The position numbers were made by a program, and so were the translations under genes. 64,000 bases of DNA from Opitutus sp. (GTDB lineage Bacteria > Verrucomicrobiota > Verrucomicrobiia > Opitutales > Opitutaceae): NCBI GenBank assembly GCA_024998815.1, contig JACEUQ010000001.1:1612001-1676000 (forward strand), in the 5' to 3' direction. Shown piece by piece: positions 48,769-58,017 of the stretch (positions are counted from its first letter, which is position 1; the number at the start of each line of letters is the position of its first letter). The notes beneath the pieces were generated by a model. The model was given only the letters and a program-made list of their open reading frames with translations, made no database searches and was not told the origin of the DNA.

Positions 48769-50231
48769 TGGGTATAGGGGCTTAAATCCGGGGGACGCAG
48801 TTCGAGTTCCAGTGCGGCCAACGCGTCGGCGCGGGTGAGGTGGATCGGCCCGGCTTGCGGCAAGGCCCGCGCGCGTTGTTCGAGCAAGTTGAGGATGTAA
48901 TCGCTGGAGTAGGCGCCGAGTTCATGGGCGCTTTCGATCGCCCGGCCGACTGCCTCCGTTCCATACAGGGCCACCAAACCCACGATAGTCGCCAGGTGGT
49001 GTCCCGCGTTGAGCCGGCGCTCCTCCAGCCCCCGTTGGTAGGCGGGTGCCGCCGGGCTCAGTTCCAAAAACCGTAGCCGCAGGCGCTGCCGCGCCCCCTG
49101 CCGTTTGCGCTCCTCGAGTTCGCGCACATGCTCGGGGTTTTCCACATCGGCGCGGCGGGCAAAACTGCGGGCATGCTCGGCCACCAGGGTGCGGTCCGCA
49201 TAAAACCTCACCTGCGCCCCCTCGATCTGCGCGGTGAGTAGCGCCCCGGCAAACTTCGTGGGCACCGAGTAGCGGTTCGTTTCGATACTCACCCGGCACC
49301 GCCGCGACGCCCGCACGCTTAAGGTGCGCACCGCCGGACTGGCCACCGGGTTAAGCGGCAGGAGCGCAGCGCGCTCCTCGGGCAGCCGGTCCACCGGCCG
49401 GCCCTGGGTTTCAGCGTGAACGCGCACGTTGGCCACCGTTTCCAGCCACAAGCTGGCGGCCGGCCCCAGCTCGGTAAACCCGTTCATCTGCCGCCCGCCA
49501 AGGAAGCTTTTTTTCACGTAACCCACCGCGTTTTCCACCATGCCCTTGGACTGCGGATGCCCCGGCCCGCACGCTTTTATCGTAAACCCGTAGTGCCGGG
49601 CAAAGTCCAGGTACTGGGCGTTGTACACCGGGTCGGTCCCGGGCACATGCGAGAGGACGGCCGTCTTGCAGTTGTCCACCATCACCTCGCGCGGCACCCC
49701 GCCGAGTTTTTCAAAGGCGCGCCGGTGACAGCCCAGCCACCACTCCTGGCCCTGCCCGAGGGTAAATTCCACATGCAGGAACCGGCTGTACCCCAAAACC
49801 ATGACGAAAAAACTTAAAGCCCGCCGGGTGCCGTCCACCTCCACCGCGCCAAAACTGCCCCAGTCCACCTGCGCGGTCTGGCCGGGGGCAAACTTGAGGG
49901 TAAGAAACGCCTCCAGGTTCCTCGGCCGCACCCGCCGCACGTAGTCTTTCAAAATTGAATACCCGCCCGTGTACCCCCGCTCGCGCACCTTTTGCCAGAG
50001 CTGCATGGCGGTGAACGGATGGGCCTCCAGCCAGCGCGCGATCGCCGGCTTGTGCACGTCGAGCTTGCTTGGCCTAGGCACCTGCGCGGCCTGGCTGCGC
50101 ACGTACTTTTCCTGCGCCTGCCAGCGCCTCACCGTCTGCACGTGCAACTGGAGCGAGCGGGCGATTTGCGGCGCACTGTGACCGGCCGCCTCCGCCTGTT
50201 TTATCCGGCAATACAGTTCGTAATCGATCAC
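48765..50231 (-). CDS. istA: IS21 transposase IstA (copy 2)
   Basis: A 488-residue DDE transposase, almost identical to copy 1 with the same catalytic segments (QVDWGSFG, VMVDNCKT, GMVENAVGYVKK). Differences include MIDYELYC for MINYELYC and FYADRT for FFAERT. Apparently functional. Confidence 0.95.
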   Translation of the reverse strand: MIDYELYCRIKQAEAAGHSAPQIARSLQLHVQTVRRWQAQEKYVRSQAAQVPRPSKLDVHKPAIARWLEAHPFTAMQLWQKVRERGYTGGYSILKDYVRRVRPRNLEAFLTLKFAPGQTAQVDWGSFGAVEVDGTRRALSFFVMVLGYSRFLHVEFTLGQGQEWWLGCHRRAFEKLGGVPREVMVDNCKTAVLSHVPGTDPVYNAQYLDFARHYGFTIKACGPGHPQSKGMVENAVGYVKKSFLGGRQMNGFTELGPAASLWLETVANVRVHAETQGRPVDRLPEERAALLPLNPVASPAVRTLSVRASRRCRVSIETNRYSVPTKFAGALLTAQIEGAQVRFYADRTLVAEHARSFARRADVENPEHVRELEERKRQGARQRLRLRFLELSPAAPAYQRGLEERRLNAGHHLATIVGLVALYGTEAVGRAIESAHELGAYSSDYILNLLEQRARALPQAGPIHLTRADALAALELELRPPDLSPYTQ

Positions 50232-50587
50232 GCGCCCACCTCCCGGCTCGGCGGCGGCGTTGCCGCCAGCGTGTGCGTTGGCCTGCCCCGGTCCAAGGAG
50301 AGCACCTGGTAAAGTGGCGCGGCGTAGGCGATCACCCCGGCCTCGATTAACTGCCGGCGCGCCTCGACCAGGCCGTCCTCGCTGAGCGTGAGCAGCCGGG
50401 CCAGGGTGCGCGTGGCGTAGTAACTCAGCCCGTCGGCGTCGCCCACGGTGACCAGGACCAGATAGAGGCCCCAGGCGGGGGCACTGGCCCGCCCCAGGTA
50501 ATTGCCCCGCACCAGCCGGTGGTCCAGCCAGCTAAACTGGGCCGGCGTGCGCCGGAGTTGTTCGCGATCGATCGGTTGTTTTTGCAT
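50228..50587 (-). CDS. IS21-element accessory HTH-like protein (copy 2)
   Basis: A 119-residue protein matching the copy at 14541-14900, with a putative winged-helix core (WGLYLVLVTVGDADGLSYY). Only C-terminal residues differ (PTHTLAATPPPS here, PSHTLAVTPSPS there). Function unknown. Confidence 0.7.
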   Translation of the reverse strand: MQKQPIDREQLRRTPAQFSWLDHRLVRGNYLGRASAPAWGLYLVLVTVGDADGLSYYATRTLARLLTLSEDGLVEARRQLIEAGVIAYAAPLYQVLSLDRGRPTHTLAATPPPSREVGA

Positions 50588-51089
50588 AATCGGGCGGCTG
50601 GACGTCGATGCCCAGGATCACCCGCCCCCGGGATTGCAGGTGTCGCAGCATGGGTTCGAGGTCCTCTTGTAACGTCACTCCGGCGAACTGCGCGATAAGC
50701 CCCACGAGCACAGGGTTTTGCGACTCCCATCTGTCTTGTAACGGCACGCAGGGATTCGGTAACGCCACCTCGGCGACCGGCTCGGCTTTAGGCTGGTGCA
50801 CAACGGATTGCGTAGTTGGGATGTCTTGTAACGCCACCCGCCGTCGCGGCCCCCTCCGCCTTGAGTACCCCGGATTGGCCTTCCGCCACTCCTGCACCCG
50901 TTGGACATTTTCTGGGCCTTTCCAGTGGTCGAGGTTCTCCGGCTTCGCCAACCATTTGGCCTGACTGGCCGCCCGGCTCGCCCGTCGGCATCCCGGCTTC
51001 CCGCAGTAGCGCTGACGCTCGCGGTTATGCGCGTCGGGCAGAAAGAAATCGACACAGTGCAAACACTTGCGTGAACCGGTTGGATGCAT
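50532..51089 (-). CDS. IS21-element zinc-ribbon accessory protein (copy 2)
   Basis: A 185-residue protein with CLHC and CGKPGC cysteine pairs, matching copy 1 with a few changes in the middle (PCVPLQDRW for PCAALQDSW). Kept open in both copies, which argues that it is a real gene. Confidence 0.7.
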   Translation of the reverse strand: MHPTGSRKCLHCVDFFLPDAHNRERQRYCGKPGCRRASRAASQAKWLAKPENLDHWKGPENVQRVQEWRKANPGYSRRRGPRRRVALQDIPTTQSVVHQPKAEPVAEVALPNPCVPLQDRWESQNPVLVGLIAQFAGVTLQEDLEPMLRHLQSRGRVILGIDVQPPDYAKTTDRSRTTPAHAGPV

Positions 51090-51363
51090 CGCTGTGCATC
51101 CGCCAAGCGTCCCGCCGGTTCAATCTCCACCCATTCGCACCCCTCATATCCCCAGCCGGACAGGGAAGAAAACCCACCCACGGAAGAAGAGTATTACTCT
51201 TTTTAAGGGGAAGAAGATCCACCGAAGAAGAAGTGCATTCCTAACCGCCAGAAATAGACGCTTTCCCGCTCGCCGCTCACAATACTGGAGGGCCAAACTC
51301 CATGTCGGCCGTGTCGGACATGCGCGACAGACCAGACGGAGCCGGTCCATCCAAAAGCCTAAA

Positions 51364-53104
51364 CCTAAATCCGGCAATAGAAACTAGCCAAAAATCACGC
51401 AGGTGATTGTTTGGCTGTCATATGCCGCCGTTTTTACCGCCGGAAAAAGCTCACCCCGAGGGTGAGTCAGAAAACCCTGATCACAAGGCAACGCCAAGCG
51501 ATGCCGCCGAGGTGTTGATTGTGGATACACCCGGAGGACGTTTTCGTGCGCAGTTCGCCCCAGAGTTGCCGGTGAGCCCCTTGGGGGCACTGGTGTTTTT
51601 CACGCAGTACTTGTGTGCGACAGGAGGCTTCGAGGCACTGGTTGCGGACACGCCGCTTTGTTACAGCAGCAACCGCGCACACCGCCCTCGCGACGTGATT
51701 GGAACCCTGCTTTTGGGGATGCTCTCCGGGCACTATCGCTACGCGCACCTCGCGGCCCTGCGCGGCGACGACATTGCCCCGAGCCTGCTCGGACTTAAGT
51801 CGATTGTCAGCGAGGATTGTGTGCGCCGGGCGCTGGCTCGCATCGGTGCCGAGCAGGGGCAGGACTGGTTGCGGCGTCACCTCGACCAAACCTGTCATGG
51901 GTTTTTGGATAACCAGTGGATCCTCGACATCGATGTCACCATCAAGCCCATCTATGGACGTCAGGAAGGTGCCAGCATCGGCTATAACCCGCAAAAGCCC
52001 GGACGCCCCAGCCACGCCTACCACACCTACTGGATCGCCACCTTGCGCCTGTGTCTGGACGTGGAGGTGCACCCCGGCGATCAATCCGCCGCCGGACATG
52101 GTTTTGCGGGGCTGTGGGCGCTCATCGACCGACTGCCAGCCGAGCGCCGGCCCCATCTTTTGCGCGGTGACTGCGCCTATGGCCAGGAGGCGCTGCTCAG
52201 TGAAGCTGAAGCGCGTAAACTCAACTATTTGTTCAAACTGCGCCGCACCGCCAAGGCCCGCGAGCTGGTGGCCGCGCTTGAACGCACCACCACCACCGCT
52301 TGGACCGACGCCGGACAAGGCTGGCAGGGCTGCGAAAGCTGCCTGCGCCTGCAAGGCTGGAACCGGGCCCGACGTGTGGTGGTCTTGCGCCGTCGCCTCA
52401 ACGACCAACGCCACCCCCGGGCCCGCCGCCGCCTCGTGCGCGAGCAAGCCGACCACGCTTTGCTGCTGAACATCCCCGACGCGGCCGCCTGCGAGCCGAT
52501 CATCTACGAACATCAGATCCTCGTTACGAGCCTGCCCTACGAGATCCTTACCCTTGCCACCCTGTATCGGGAACGTGGGGGCGCGGAAAACCCCTTCGAC
52601 GAGCTCAAGAACCAGTGGAGCTGGTCGGGGTTTACCTCCCAGGAGCTAAACTCCTGTCAGCACGCCGCGCGTTTGGCCGCACTGGTTTACAACTGGTGGA
52701 CGCTCTATCACCGCCTGCTTCAACCCGGTCAGCACCACGAGGCGGTGAGTACACGTCCCCGTCTGCTCTGCGGAGCGACCCGGCAGAGCGAACACTCCGG
52801 TCAACGCCGCCTGGACGTGCGCTTGAGCCATGCCGAGGCACCTCGCCTGAGTGAACTCATCACAAAGCTGGCCAGATGGTTACATGGTATCCTTCATAAT
52901 GCGGAGCAATGGAGTGTCGCCCAGCGCTGGGGGCAAATCGTAGCGAGGATTTTACAGGAAAACTTCCCTGTACTCGGCCCTGAACCGCCTTTGGCCACCG
53001 CCCCAAGCTGATCGCGCTTCCGTTCAGCCTGCCGCAGCACTCTCCACCCTCATCTATCCGACGGGCAACGCCCGCCGGCCGCACTTTCTATTGCCGGATT
53101 TAGG
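51364..53104 (+). mobile_element. IS1380/IS4-like insertion sequence (1741 bp)
   Basis: Perfect 20-bp terminal inverted repeats CCTAAATCCGGCAATAGAAA (51364-51383 and reverse at 53085-53104). It is flanked by the 5-bp direct repeat CTAAA (51359-51363 and 53105-53109). It encodes one transposase. Family assignment rests on the YREK motif and size, and is tentative. Confidence 0.9.
51422..53011 (+). CDS. DDE transposase, IS1380/IS4-like
   Basis: A 529-residue transposase. D in WILDIDVTIKP, D in LRGDCAYGQEALL, and the Y-2-R-3-E-6-K signature in YRERGGAENPFDELK give the catalytic triad with the spacing of IS4-superfamily enzymes. The ATG at 51422 is used (an upstream TTG at 51407 also opens the frame). 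It lies alone between the inverted repeats. Confidence 0.92.
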   Translation: MPPFLPPEKAHPEGESENPDHKATPSDAAEVLIVDTPGGRFRAQFAPELPVSPLGALVFFTQYLCATGGFEALVADTPLCYSSNRAHRPRDVIGTLLLGMLSGHYRYAHLAALRGDDIAPSLLGLKSIVSEDCVRRALARIGAEQGQDWLRRHLDQTCHGFLDNQWILDIDVTIKPIYGRQEGASIGYNPQKPGRPSHAYHTYWIATLRLCLDVEVHPGDQSAAGHGFAGLWALIDRLPAERRPHLLRGDCAYGQEALLSEAEARKLNYLFKLRRTAKARELVAALERTTTTAWTDAGQGWQGCESCLRLQGWNRARRVVVLRRRLNDQRHPRARRRLVREQADHALLLNIPDAAACEPIIYEHQILVTSLPYEILTLATLYRERGGAENPFDELKNQWSWSGFTSQELNSCQHAARLAALVYNWWTLYHRLLQPGQHHEAVSTRPRLLCGATRQSEHSGQRRLDVRLSHAEAPRLSELITKLARWLHGILHNAEQWSVAQRWGQIVARILQENFPVLGPEPPLATAPS

Positions 53105-53166
53105 CTAAATGCAAGGAAACGTTGGCATTAGAAGCGGGCAAGCGGCGGAGACTGGTTGCCCGCCCC

Positions 53167-54336
53167 CTACCCGCCCCCTACCTTACGCAAAACCCAATCG
53201 GCAACCGTGCCGCCAGCCGGCCTGCGCAGCAACGCCCGCAGTTGTTCGGCCTGCGCCTGAGTGGCGATCAACCGCTCGATATTCCGCAGACACCCCGTAA
53301 GTTCCCCGGCGAGCGCGGCGGGCGTGGCGGCACCTTGGATAAACTCCGGGTACATCGGCGCTTTTAACAACAAGTTGGCAATGCCCAGATACGGCACTTT
53401 GACCAGCCAACGCCCGAGCAAGTAGGTGAGCGGATTGGCCCGGTAAACCACCGCGCCTGGAATCGCGGCCAGCGCGCAGTGCATCGACATGGTGCCACTC
53501 GAGGTAAGCACAGCCGAAGCCGATACAGGGACTCCCGTTGGCATCAGTTTCACATTCGCCGGAAGGACTTCGGATTGAAGCACAGTTTTGACAAACTCGC
53601 TCGGATACAGGACAACCGCATCGCGGTTACCCGTCTTGGCGTAGGCAGCGTGACTGGCCAGCAGCAGCGGAAAAATCCTCGCCACGGCCTGTTTGCGACT
53701 TCCCGGAAGCAGCAAAACTGGACCGGCCGGATCATAACGCACCGGCGCCTCGTGCGACTCGTCCAAAAACGGATGGCCCACGAATTCAACAGGAAGGGTA
53801 GTATCGGCATAGCACTCCACCTCAAAGGGAAAAATAACCGCCAGCGCATCCAAATCGCGCGCCATGGTGAAACGCCGCTTGGCCTTCCACGCCCAAATTT
53901 GGGGCGAAATGTAAAAGAGCGTCTTGATTGAGCCCCCGCCCTGAACGGAGAGCCCCCGCTCTCGAAGCACCTTGGCAAGGCGAAGATTAAGCCCGGGGTA
54001 ATCGACAAAACAAATCGCCCGCGGCCTGAATTCGGCGATCCACCGCAAGGTTTCCTCAAAAAGCGCCTTAAAAAAGGGGTAATTCTTCAAAACCTCAACC
54101 AAACCGACGACCGAAGTGGCAGTCATGTCATGTAAAACCTGGGCACCAGCATTGGCCAAAGCAGGGCCCCCGAGAGCGACGACCTTAAAACCGGGCCGTT
54201 GCAGTCGCAAGTCGCGCACAAGCGTGGCGGCATGTTGGTCGCCCGAGTGCTCACCAGCAATCACGAGTAAATCCACCCGACCGTTAGCGGGCGGTGGTAG
54301 GCGAAAGGGTGTAGTCGGTTTCATAAGGCGTGGCAT
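53167..54336 (-). CDS. lpxB: lipid-A-disaccharide synthase LpxB
   Basis: A 389-residue peripheral membrane glycosyltransferase that joins UDP-diacylglucosamine and lipid X. Conserved parts are VIAGEHSGDQHAATLV near the N-terminus, SPQIWAWKAKR, VEFVGHPFLDE and LLPGSRKQ. The ATG at 54336 or at 54324 (MKPTTPF) may be used. It is on the same strand as the cassette array, and its start is only 41 bp from the R' end of the last attC-like site, so cassette transcription may run into it. Confidence 0.93.
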   Translation of the reverse strand: MPRLMKPTTPFRLPPPANGRVDLLVIAGEHSGDQHAATLVRDLRLQRPGFKVVALGGPALANAGAQVLHDMTATSVVGLVEVLKNYPFFKALFEETLRWIAEFRPRAICFVDYPGLNLRLAKVLRERGLSVQGGGSIKTLFYISPQIWAWKAKRRFTMARDLDALAVIFPFEVECYADTTLPVEFVGHPFLDESHEAPVRYDPAGPVLLLPGSRKQAVARIFPLLLASHAAYAKTGNRDAVVLYPSEFVKTVLQSEVLPANVKLMPTGVPVSASAVLTSSGTMSMHCALAAIPGAVVYRANPLTYLLGRWLVKVPYLGIANLLLKAPMYPEFIQGAATPAALAGELTGCLRNIERLIATQAQAEQLRALLRRPAGGTVADWVLRKVGGG

Positions 54337-54376
54337 AGCATTTCACAGACTGAGGAATAAAAACGATACTTTTTCT

Positions 54377-54479
54377 GCCGAACGTTTAAGCTCAGCGACG
54401 AACGTGCTTGGCGCGGAGCGTGCTGCTCGGAGCACGATCCGTGACAAGCATGTTCGTTCGCTGTAGCGCCTGGTTCGGC
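54377..54479 (-). other. attC-like site 1 (last in array, next to lpxB)
   Basis: R'' GCCGAAC (54479-54473) and R' GTTCGGC (54383-54377) in cassette orientation, with a 103-bp imperfect palindrome between them. The inner arm is the GACGAAC/GTTCGTTC variant, both sides matching. Confidence 0.85.
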
Positions 54480-54534
54480 TCAGTGGTTTTTAATTTCCGA
54501 TTTCCGGCTGTATAATGTTTCATACGCCGAATTA

Positions 54535-54834
54535 TTATTTTTTGGATGCAACTTCAAAATGCTCTCCAGCGATTGAAATATGCAGAAATCCAGGATCAAC
54601 GCGAAACGACAAATCCTTAATTCTACTTCGTTCGACATATTCCCATTCTGGACCCGGCGCGCCATTAATCTCAATGACACCAAATACTCCATTTTCGATC
54701 CTGATATGATTTGGTTTACCGCAGGACGGGCAAACATGCCAAATTGCCTGTAACTTCGGCCACGAAAATGGGGCGGTTTTTACGGCATCACGAAGAACCA
54801 CTTCGATTCCGCAATGTTTACAGTGTATTGCCAT
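54535..54834 (-). CDS. cassette 1: zinc-ribbon protein of unknown function
   Basis: A 99-residue protein starting MAIHCKHCGIEVV, 11 bp after the upstream R' box. Two cysteine pairs, CKHC and CPSC, about 30 residues apart form a likely zinc ribbon. The C-terminal half is a beta-rich segment (GVFGVIEINGAPGPEWEYVE). No family recognised. The longer open frame upstream is only the attC site translated and should not be included. Confidence 0.7.
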   Translation of the reverse strand: MAIHCKHCGIEVVLRDAVKTAPFSWPKLQAIWHVCPSCGKPNHIRIENGVFGVIEINGAPGPEWEYVERSRIKDLSFRVDPGFLHISIAGEHFEVASKK

Positions 54835-54844
54835 GTTTATTTTT

Positions 54845-54947
54845 GCCGAACGTTTAAGCTCAGCGACGAACGTGCTTGGCGCGGAGCGTGCTGCTCGGAG
54901 CACGATCCGTGACAAGCATGTTCGTTCGCTGTAGCGCCTGGTTCGGC
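54845..54947 (-). other. attC-like site 2
   Basis: R'' at 54947-54941, R' at 54851-54845. The vapC stop (54948-54950) abuts R''. Confidence 0.85.
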
Positions 54948-55331
54948 TCAGCTGCTTTTCTTCTTTTCGATGTATTGAACTCTGAGTTTCTGTGAAAAAT
55001 GCCCGTCCTGCGTCCAGAGCGTCGCATTATATTTCTGCGTAATCGCATAAATAATAGAATCAGCAAATGCCAATTTCTCATCATTTCCAAGAGCAGCAGC
55101 CTCAATAGCAAGATCAGCATCTAAATCTACAACCTTCCCCTGCTGCATTGCTGCGATTGCAAGAAACGCATCATCCTCACCTTTTTCTCGGACAATAACC
55201 TTAAACACTTCGTAAATACAAACGGAAGGAACAATCAATAGTTCCGCATCTTCAATCGCCTGAGAAAAAAAGTCAGCAGTAGGCTCGTCGGCGAAATATG
55301 CGAGCCATGCAGATGAATCTACAACATTCAT
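54948..55331 (-). CDS. vapC: cassette 2: VapC-type PIN-domain toxin
   Basis: A 127-residue PIN-domain ribonuclease. Acidic active-site residues are visible: D5 in NVVDSSAWLAYF, E in VCIYEVFKV, D in KLAFADSIIYA and D in LWTQDGHF. Such toxins cleave tRNA or rRNA. It is translated by a 4-bp overlap from the antitoxin gene upstream. Its stop touches the attC R'' box. Confidence 0.9.
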   Translation of the reverse strand: MNVVDSSAWLAYFADEPTADFFSQAIEDAELLIVPSVCIYEVFKVIVREKGEDDAFLAIAAMQQGKVVDLDADLAIEAAALGNDEKLAFADSIIYAITQKYNATLWTQDGHFSQKLRVQYIEKKKSS

Positions 55332-55534
55332 ACGCGGTCGCCGTCGCGAACAAATGAAGTATCGATTCCCTTTAAATAACCACGAAGCGATCTGATGTCG
55401 CGAACAGGAATGACTTCAATTCGATTTCGGAAGGATAACATTCGGGCTTTTTCGCCAGAACGAAGCCCCATAGCTTCTCTTATCCGTTGTGGTATAACAA
55501 TTTGAAATTTGGGTGATATAGTTACGGTTTCCAT
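55328..55534 (-). CDS. vapB: cassette 2: AbrB/MazE-type antitoxin
   Basis: A 68-residue protein from the ATG encoding METVTISPKFQIVIPQ, a swapped-hairpin AbrB DNA-binding domain (IPQRIREAMGLRSGEKA) that would neutralise the PIN toxin and repress the operon. The C-terminal tail binds toxin. The start is 47 bp from R', leaving just room for a promoter. Confidence 0.9.
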   Translation of the reverse strand: METVTISPKFQIVIPQRIREAMGLRSGEKARMLSFRNRIEVIPVRDIRSLRGYLKGIDTSFVRDGDRV

Positions 55535-55580
55535 GCGTATGACGGTATCACGAACGATCATAAAATCAAGTTTTATTTTT

Positions 55581-55683
55581 GCCGAACGTTTAAGCTCAGC
55601 GATGAACGCGCTTGGCGCGGAGCGTGCTGCTCGGAGCACGATCCGTGACAAGCGTGTTCATTCGCTGTAGCGCCTGGTTCGGC
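55581..55683 (-). other. attC-like site 3
   Basis: R'' at 55683-55677, R' at 55587-55581. Inner stem GAACGCGCTTG faces CAAGCGTGTTC, a compensated change from the common GTGCTTG/CAAGCAT. Confidence 0.85.
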
Positions 55684-55719
55684 TCAGTAGGTTTGTGTCG
55701 CTCGTTTTTCGCCGCGCCA

Positions 55720-55980
55720 CTATAAACTCCTAAATTTACTTTTACCTCCATACGCGTGTTCGAAAAATTTTTTGGCAGTCTTGAATCGATCGTTTAAAAA
55801 AAATGCCGCTCCGCGGCACTTGAATCGATCCCTAAAAACTGGGTTTGACGTTCTGCATCGGCCTCCGGACGCCGTCTCGACTCGATCTACAAACGAAGTT
55901 CCGAAATAATGACTAATCGCAGTCTTTTGATAATTCGCATCTCCAAATCCTAATTCCAATTTAAACGCGAGCTGCGCCAA
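55720..55980 (-). CDS. cassette 3: hypothetical protein (weak)
   Basis: An 86-residue open frame with a TTG start at 55980, 22 bp from the R' box, and its stop 37 bp before R''. The sequence (LELGFGDANYQKTAISHYFGTS) matches no family I know, and it has an unusually basic C-terminus. It may be a degraded gene. Confidence 0.35.
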   Translation of the reverse strand: MAQLAFKLELGFGDANYQKTAISHYFGTSFVDRVETASGGRCRTSNPVFRDRFKCRGAAFFLNDRFKTAKKFFEHAYGGKSKFRSL

Positions 55981-56001
55981 AGTGTATTTCCGATTAATTT
56001 T

Positions 56002-56104
56002 GCCGAACGTTTAAGCTCAGCGATGAACGTGCTTGGCGCGGAGCATGCTGCTCGGAGCATGATCCGTGACAAGCATGTTCATTCGCTGTAGCGCCTGGTT
56101 CGGC
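56002..56104 (-). other. attC-like site 4
   Basis: R'' at 56104-56098, R' at 56008-56002. The apical stem reads GAGCATGCT/GGAGCATG, a compensated variant of GAGCGTGCT/GGAGCACG. Confidence 0.85.
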
Positions 56105-56112
56105 TCAGTAAG

Positions 56113-56146
56113 GTTTGGGTTTCTGGCTCCAGAGATATTCATTCGC
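56113..56146 (-). repeat. conserved pre-attC block (cassette 4)
   Basis: Contains TTTCTGGCTCCAGAGATATT (plus-strand text), one of five copies found just upstream (cassette sense) of an attC-like site. The other copies are at 58383, 59099, 61104 and 63221. Confidence 0.75.
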
Positions 56147-56160
56147 GCTTGGTCTTAAAT

Positions 56161-57969
56161 AGAGCCTGTCCCAAATTTCCGGATTTTTAAAAAGTGCGCA
56201 GAGGTCCATTGGGATTGCGGGCGAACGAGGTGGCACGAATCACCCCAGCGACGTTAAACGGCGGCCCGAATCGATTTTTCCCGCCCCCAAGCGCGGTAGT
56301 AAGGTACGGCAAAGCCGGGGCGAGCCCCAGGGTTATTCACATTTTTGCCGGAAAATTGAATTAAGCGGCCAGCGGAAGTGTTATTTCCTCGGCAAGGATT
56401 CGTGACACCAGCCAGAGGTTGTGACCGAGTACACTCCAACCCACCGAACGGTAGCGGTTGGCAAACCCTTTACAGCGCAAGCGTCCGCCGAGGCGTTGTT
56501 TGAGGATCGCAATGCGCGCTTCGGTCGCCGAACGGCGCCGCTGCAATTGGGCGAAGCGTTTTTCGCTCAAACGCTCCTTGAGCGCGTGCGGATCACGCGG
56601 GCATACCGCATCGTAAACGTCTTGTTGCTTGAGCATTGCGGAAGTTTTTTTGGTGGCGAAGCCGCGGTCGGTGCCGACCGCGCTAATCGGCGCACTCAGG
56701 TCAAAGCGGTTCTGCCGCGCCAGGCTTTCCTCGAGTTGGCACCATTCTGCCGGAGCCGCGCCCTGGTAGAGTTGCCAGTCGGTGATTAAACCGGAGAGCG
56801 CCTCGCTCAACAGCAACGAGTTGCCAAACTCGACTTGGCTCCCTGCTTTGCCGCGAACCAGTACGTTCACATCAAGTTCATGCACGCTGAGGATCTTTTG
56901 GTCGTTGGGCACCGGGCGTCCGCCGATGATGCGCTCGTGGGCCTGCTTGATGACGGCGGGCAGTTGGCCGAGCATAGCGTCGATGCGGGTGGTTATCCGC
57001 TTGGTTTGGCGTTGGCTGTAATGGGTTTGGCTATACTTCTGCGCCAACAGGTCGCGGTGGCGGCGGGCATGTTCTCCGATCGTGCGTAACAGCGTCTTCA
57101 TCTTGCGCAGGATCTGTTTACGCGCGCGCTTGGCGTCGTTGCGGCGGCCTGCGTGGGTCATTGACATGCACAACTTGTTCATCTGCTTGGCAAAGCACTC
57201 CGGCTCTTCAGGCATACGGTGGAGCAGTCCAGCGCGGCGGATTAAAATCATGGCCTTGAGCAAAGTCTTGGACACATCACGCAACAGCACCCAGTCCACC
57301 GGGAAGTGGATGTTGGTCTCCAAGCACGTGCCGTCGATGAGGCAAACATCCATGTCCAGCGGCGCGCTCAACCCGAGTTCAGTGGCGCGATCCTTCTCGC
57401 CGCACATCTCCACCAACACTTGCCCCATCCAGCGCACCTGTTCGGCGGTGAAAAACTTCGAGGCCCGCTCCAGCACACTTTTGGACGCCCCCTTGATTCC
57501 CTCAAGCGTGCGAACACCGCAAAAATCCGCCAGTAAATCACTTGAGGCAATGCTACGGGAAAGCTCGCGAAAGGATATGTTGCCCAAATGCACCCGCAAC
57601 ACTTCAAAGCGTAACGCTTTGAGCGCAAACTCCATACGCTGGCGTAGTTGTGCGACACTGGCTTGGCCTGCCCCCGCCTTGGCAAAGTCCATCGCCATCG
57701 TCTCCAAGTGGCTGCCACGCAACAACGCGTCGAGTCCTTCCAATTGCTGGCGAAACTCGGCGTAATCTTTATTGGCACCGACTGGCGTTAGCGCCGGACG
57801 CAACCAGCGTTGCAGGGCAATGGCCGAGGTGGCGGATACGGGTTTTGACTTCATGGCCGATTATAGCGGCTTTTTTTTGACCAAAACCAGGGAATTACCC
57901 CTCTTTAGGCATCATTAAACTTATGCTAATAGTTCACTGCTAGGTTTTTATGCTTTCGGGACAGGCTCT
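56161..57969 (-). mobile_element. IS (ISNCY/IS1182-like) inserted in cassette 4 (1809 bp)
   Basis: Terminal inverted repeats AGAGCCTGTCCC / GGGACAGGCTCT and a 4-bp direct repeat AAAT (56157-56160 and 57970-57973). One transposase gene. The insertion separates the LexA-N-like gene from the pre-attC block and attC of the same cassette. Confidence 0.88.
56361..57854 (-). CDS. DDE transposase (ISNCY/IS1182-like)
   Basis: A 497-residue protein. D in VCLIDGTCLETN, D in VGTDRGFATKK and E in RSATEARIAILKQRLGG are the probable catalytic residues. The central helical region contains a Lys/Arg-rich segment. The C-terminus (GWSVLGHNLWLVSRIL) is like IS5-superfamily enzymes. Family name uncertain. Confidence 0.88.
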   Translation of the reverse strand: MKSKPVSATSAIALQRWLRPALTPVGANKDYAEFRQQLEGLDALLRGSHLETMAMDFAKAGAGQASVAQLRQRMEFALKALRFEVLRVHLGNISFRELSRSIASSDLLADFCGVRTLEGIKGASKSVLERASKFFTAEQVRWMGQVLVEMCGEKDRATELGLSAPLDMDVCLIDGTCLETNIHFPVDWVLLRDVSKTLLKAMILIRRAGLLHRMPEEPECFAKQMNKLCMSMTHAGRRNDAKRARKQILRKMKTLLRTIGEHARRHRDLLAQKYSQTHYSQRQTKRITTRIDAMLGQLPAVIKQAHERIIGGRPVPNDQKILSVHELDVNVLVRGKAGSQVEFGNSLLLSEALSGLITDWQLYQGAAPAEWCQLEESLARQNRFDLSAPISAVGTDRGFATKKTSAMLKQQDVYDAVCPRDPHALKERLSEKRFAQLQRRRSATEARIAILKQRLGGRLRCKGFANRYRSVGWSVLGHNLWLVSRILAEEITLPLAA

Positions 57970-58017
57970 AAATAATCTTTGTAAAACTGAAATCGAGGCG
58001 AATCTCTATTTCTGAAT

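Larger units (their letters stand above)
47900..51281 (-). mobile_element. IS21-family element, copy 2 (3382 bp)
   Basis: Same ends, gene order and length as the copy at 12213-15594. It is flanked by the 7-bp direct repeat ATACTGG (47893-47899 and 51282-51288). It differs from copy 1 by scattered substitutions only. Confidence 0.95.
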
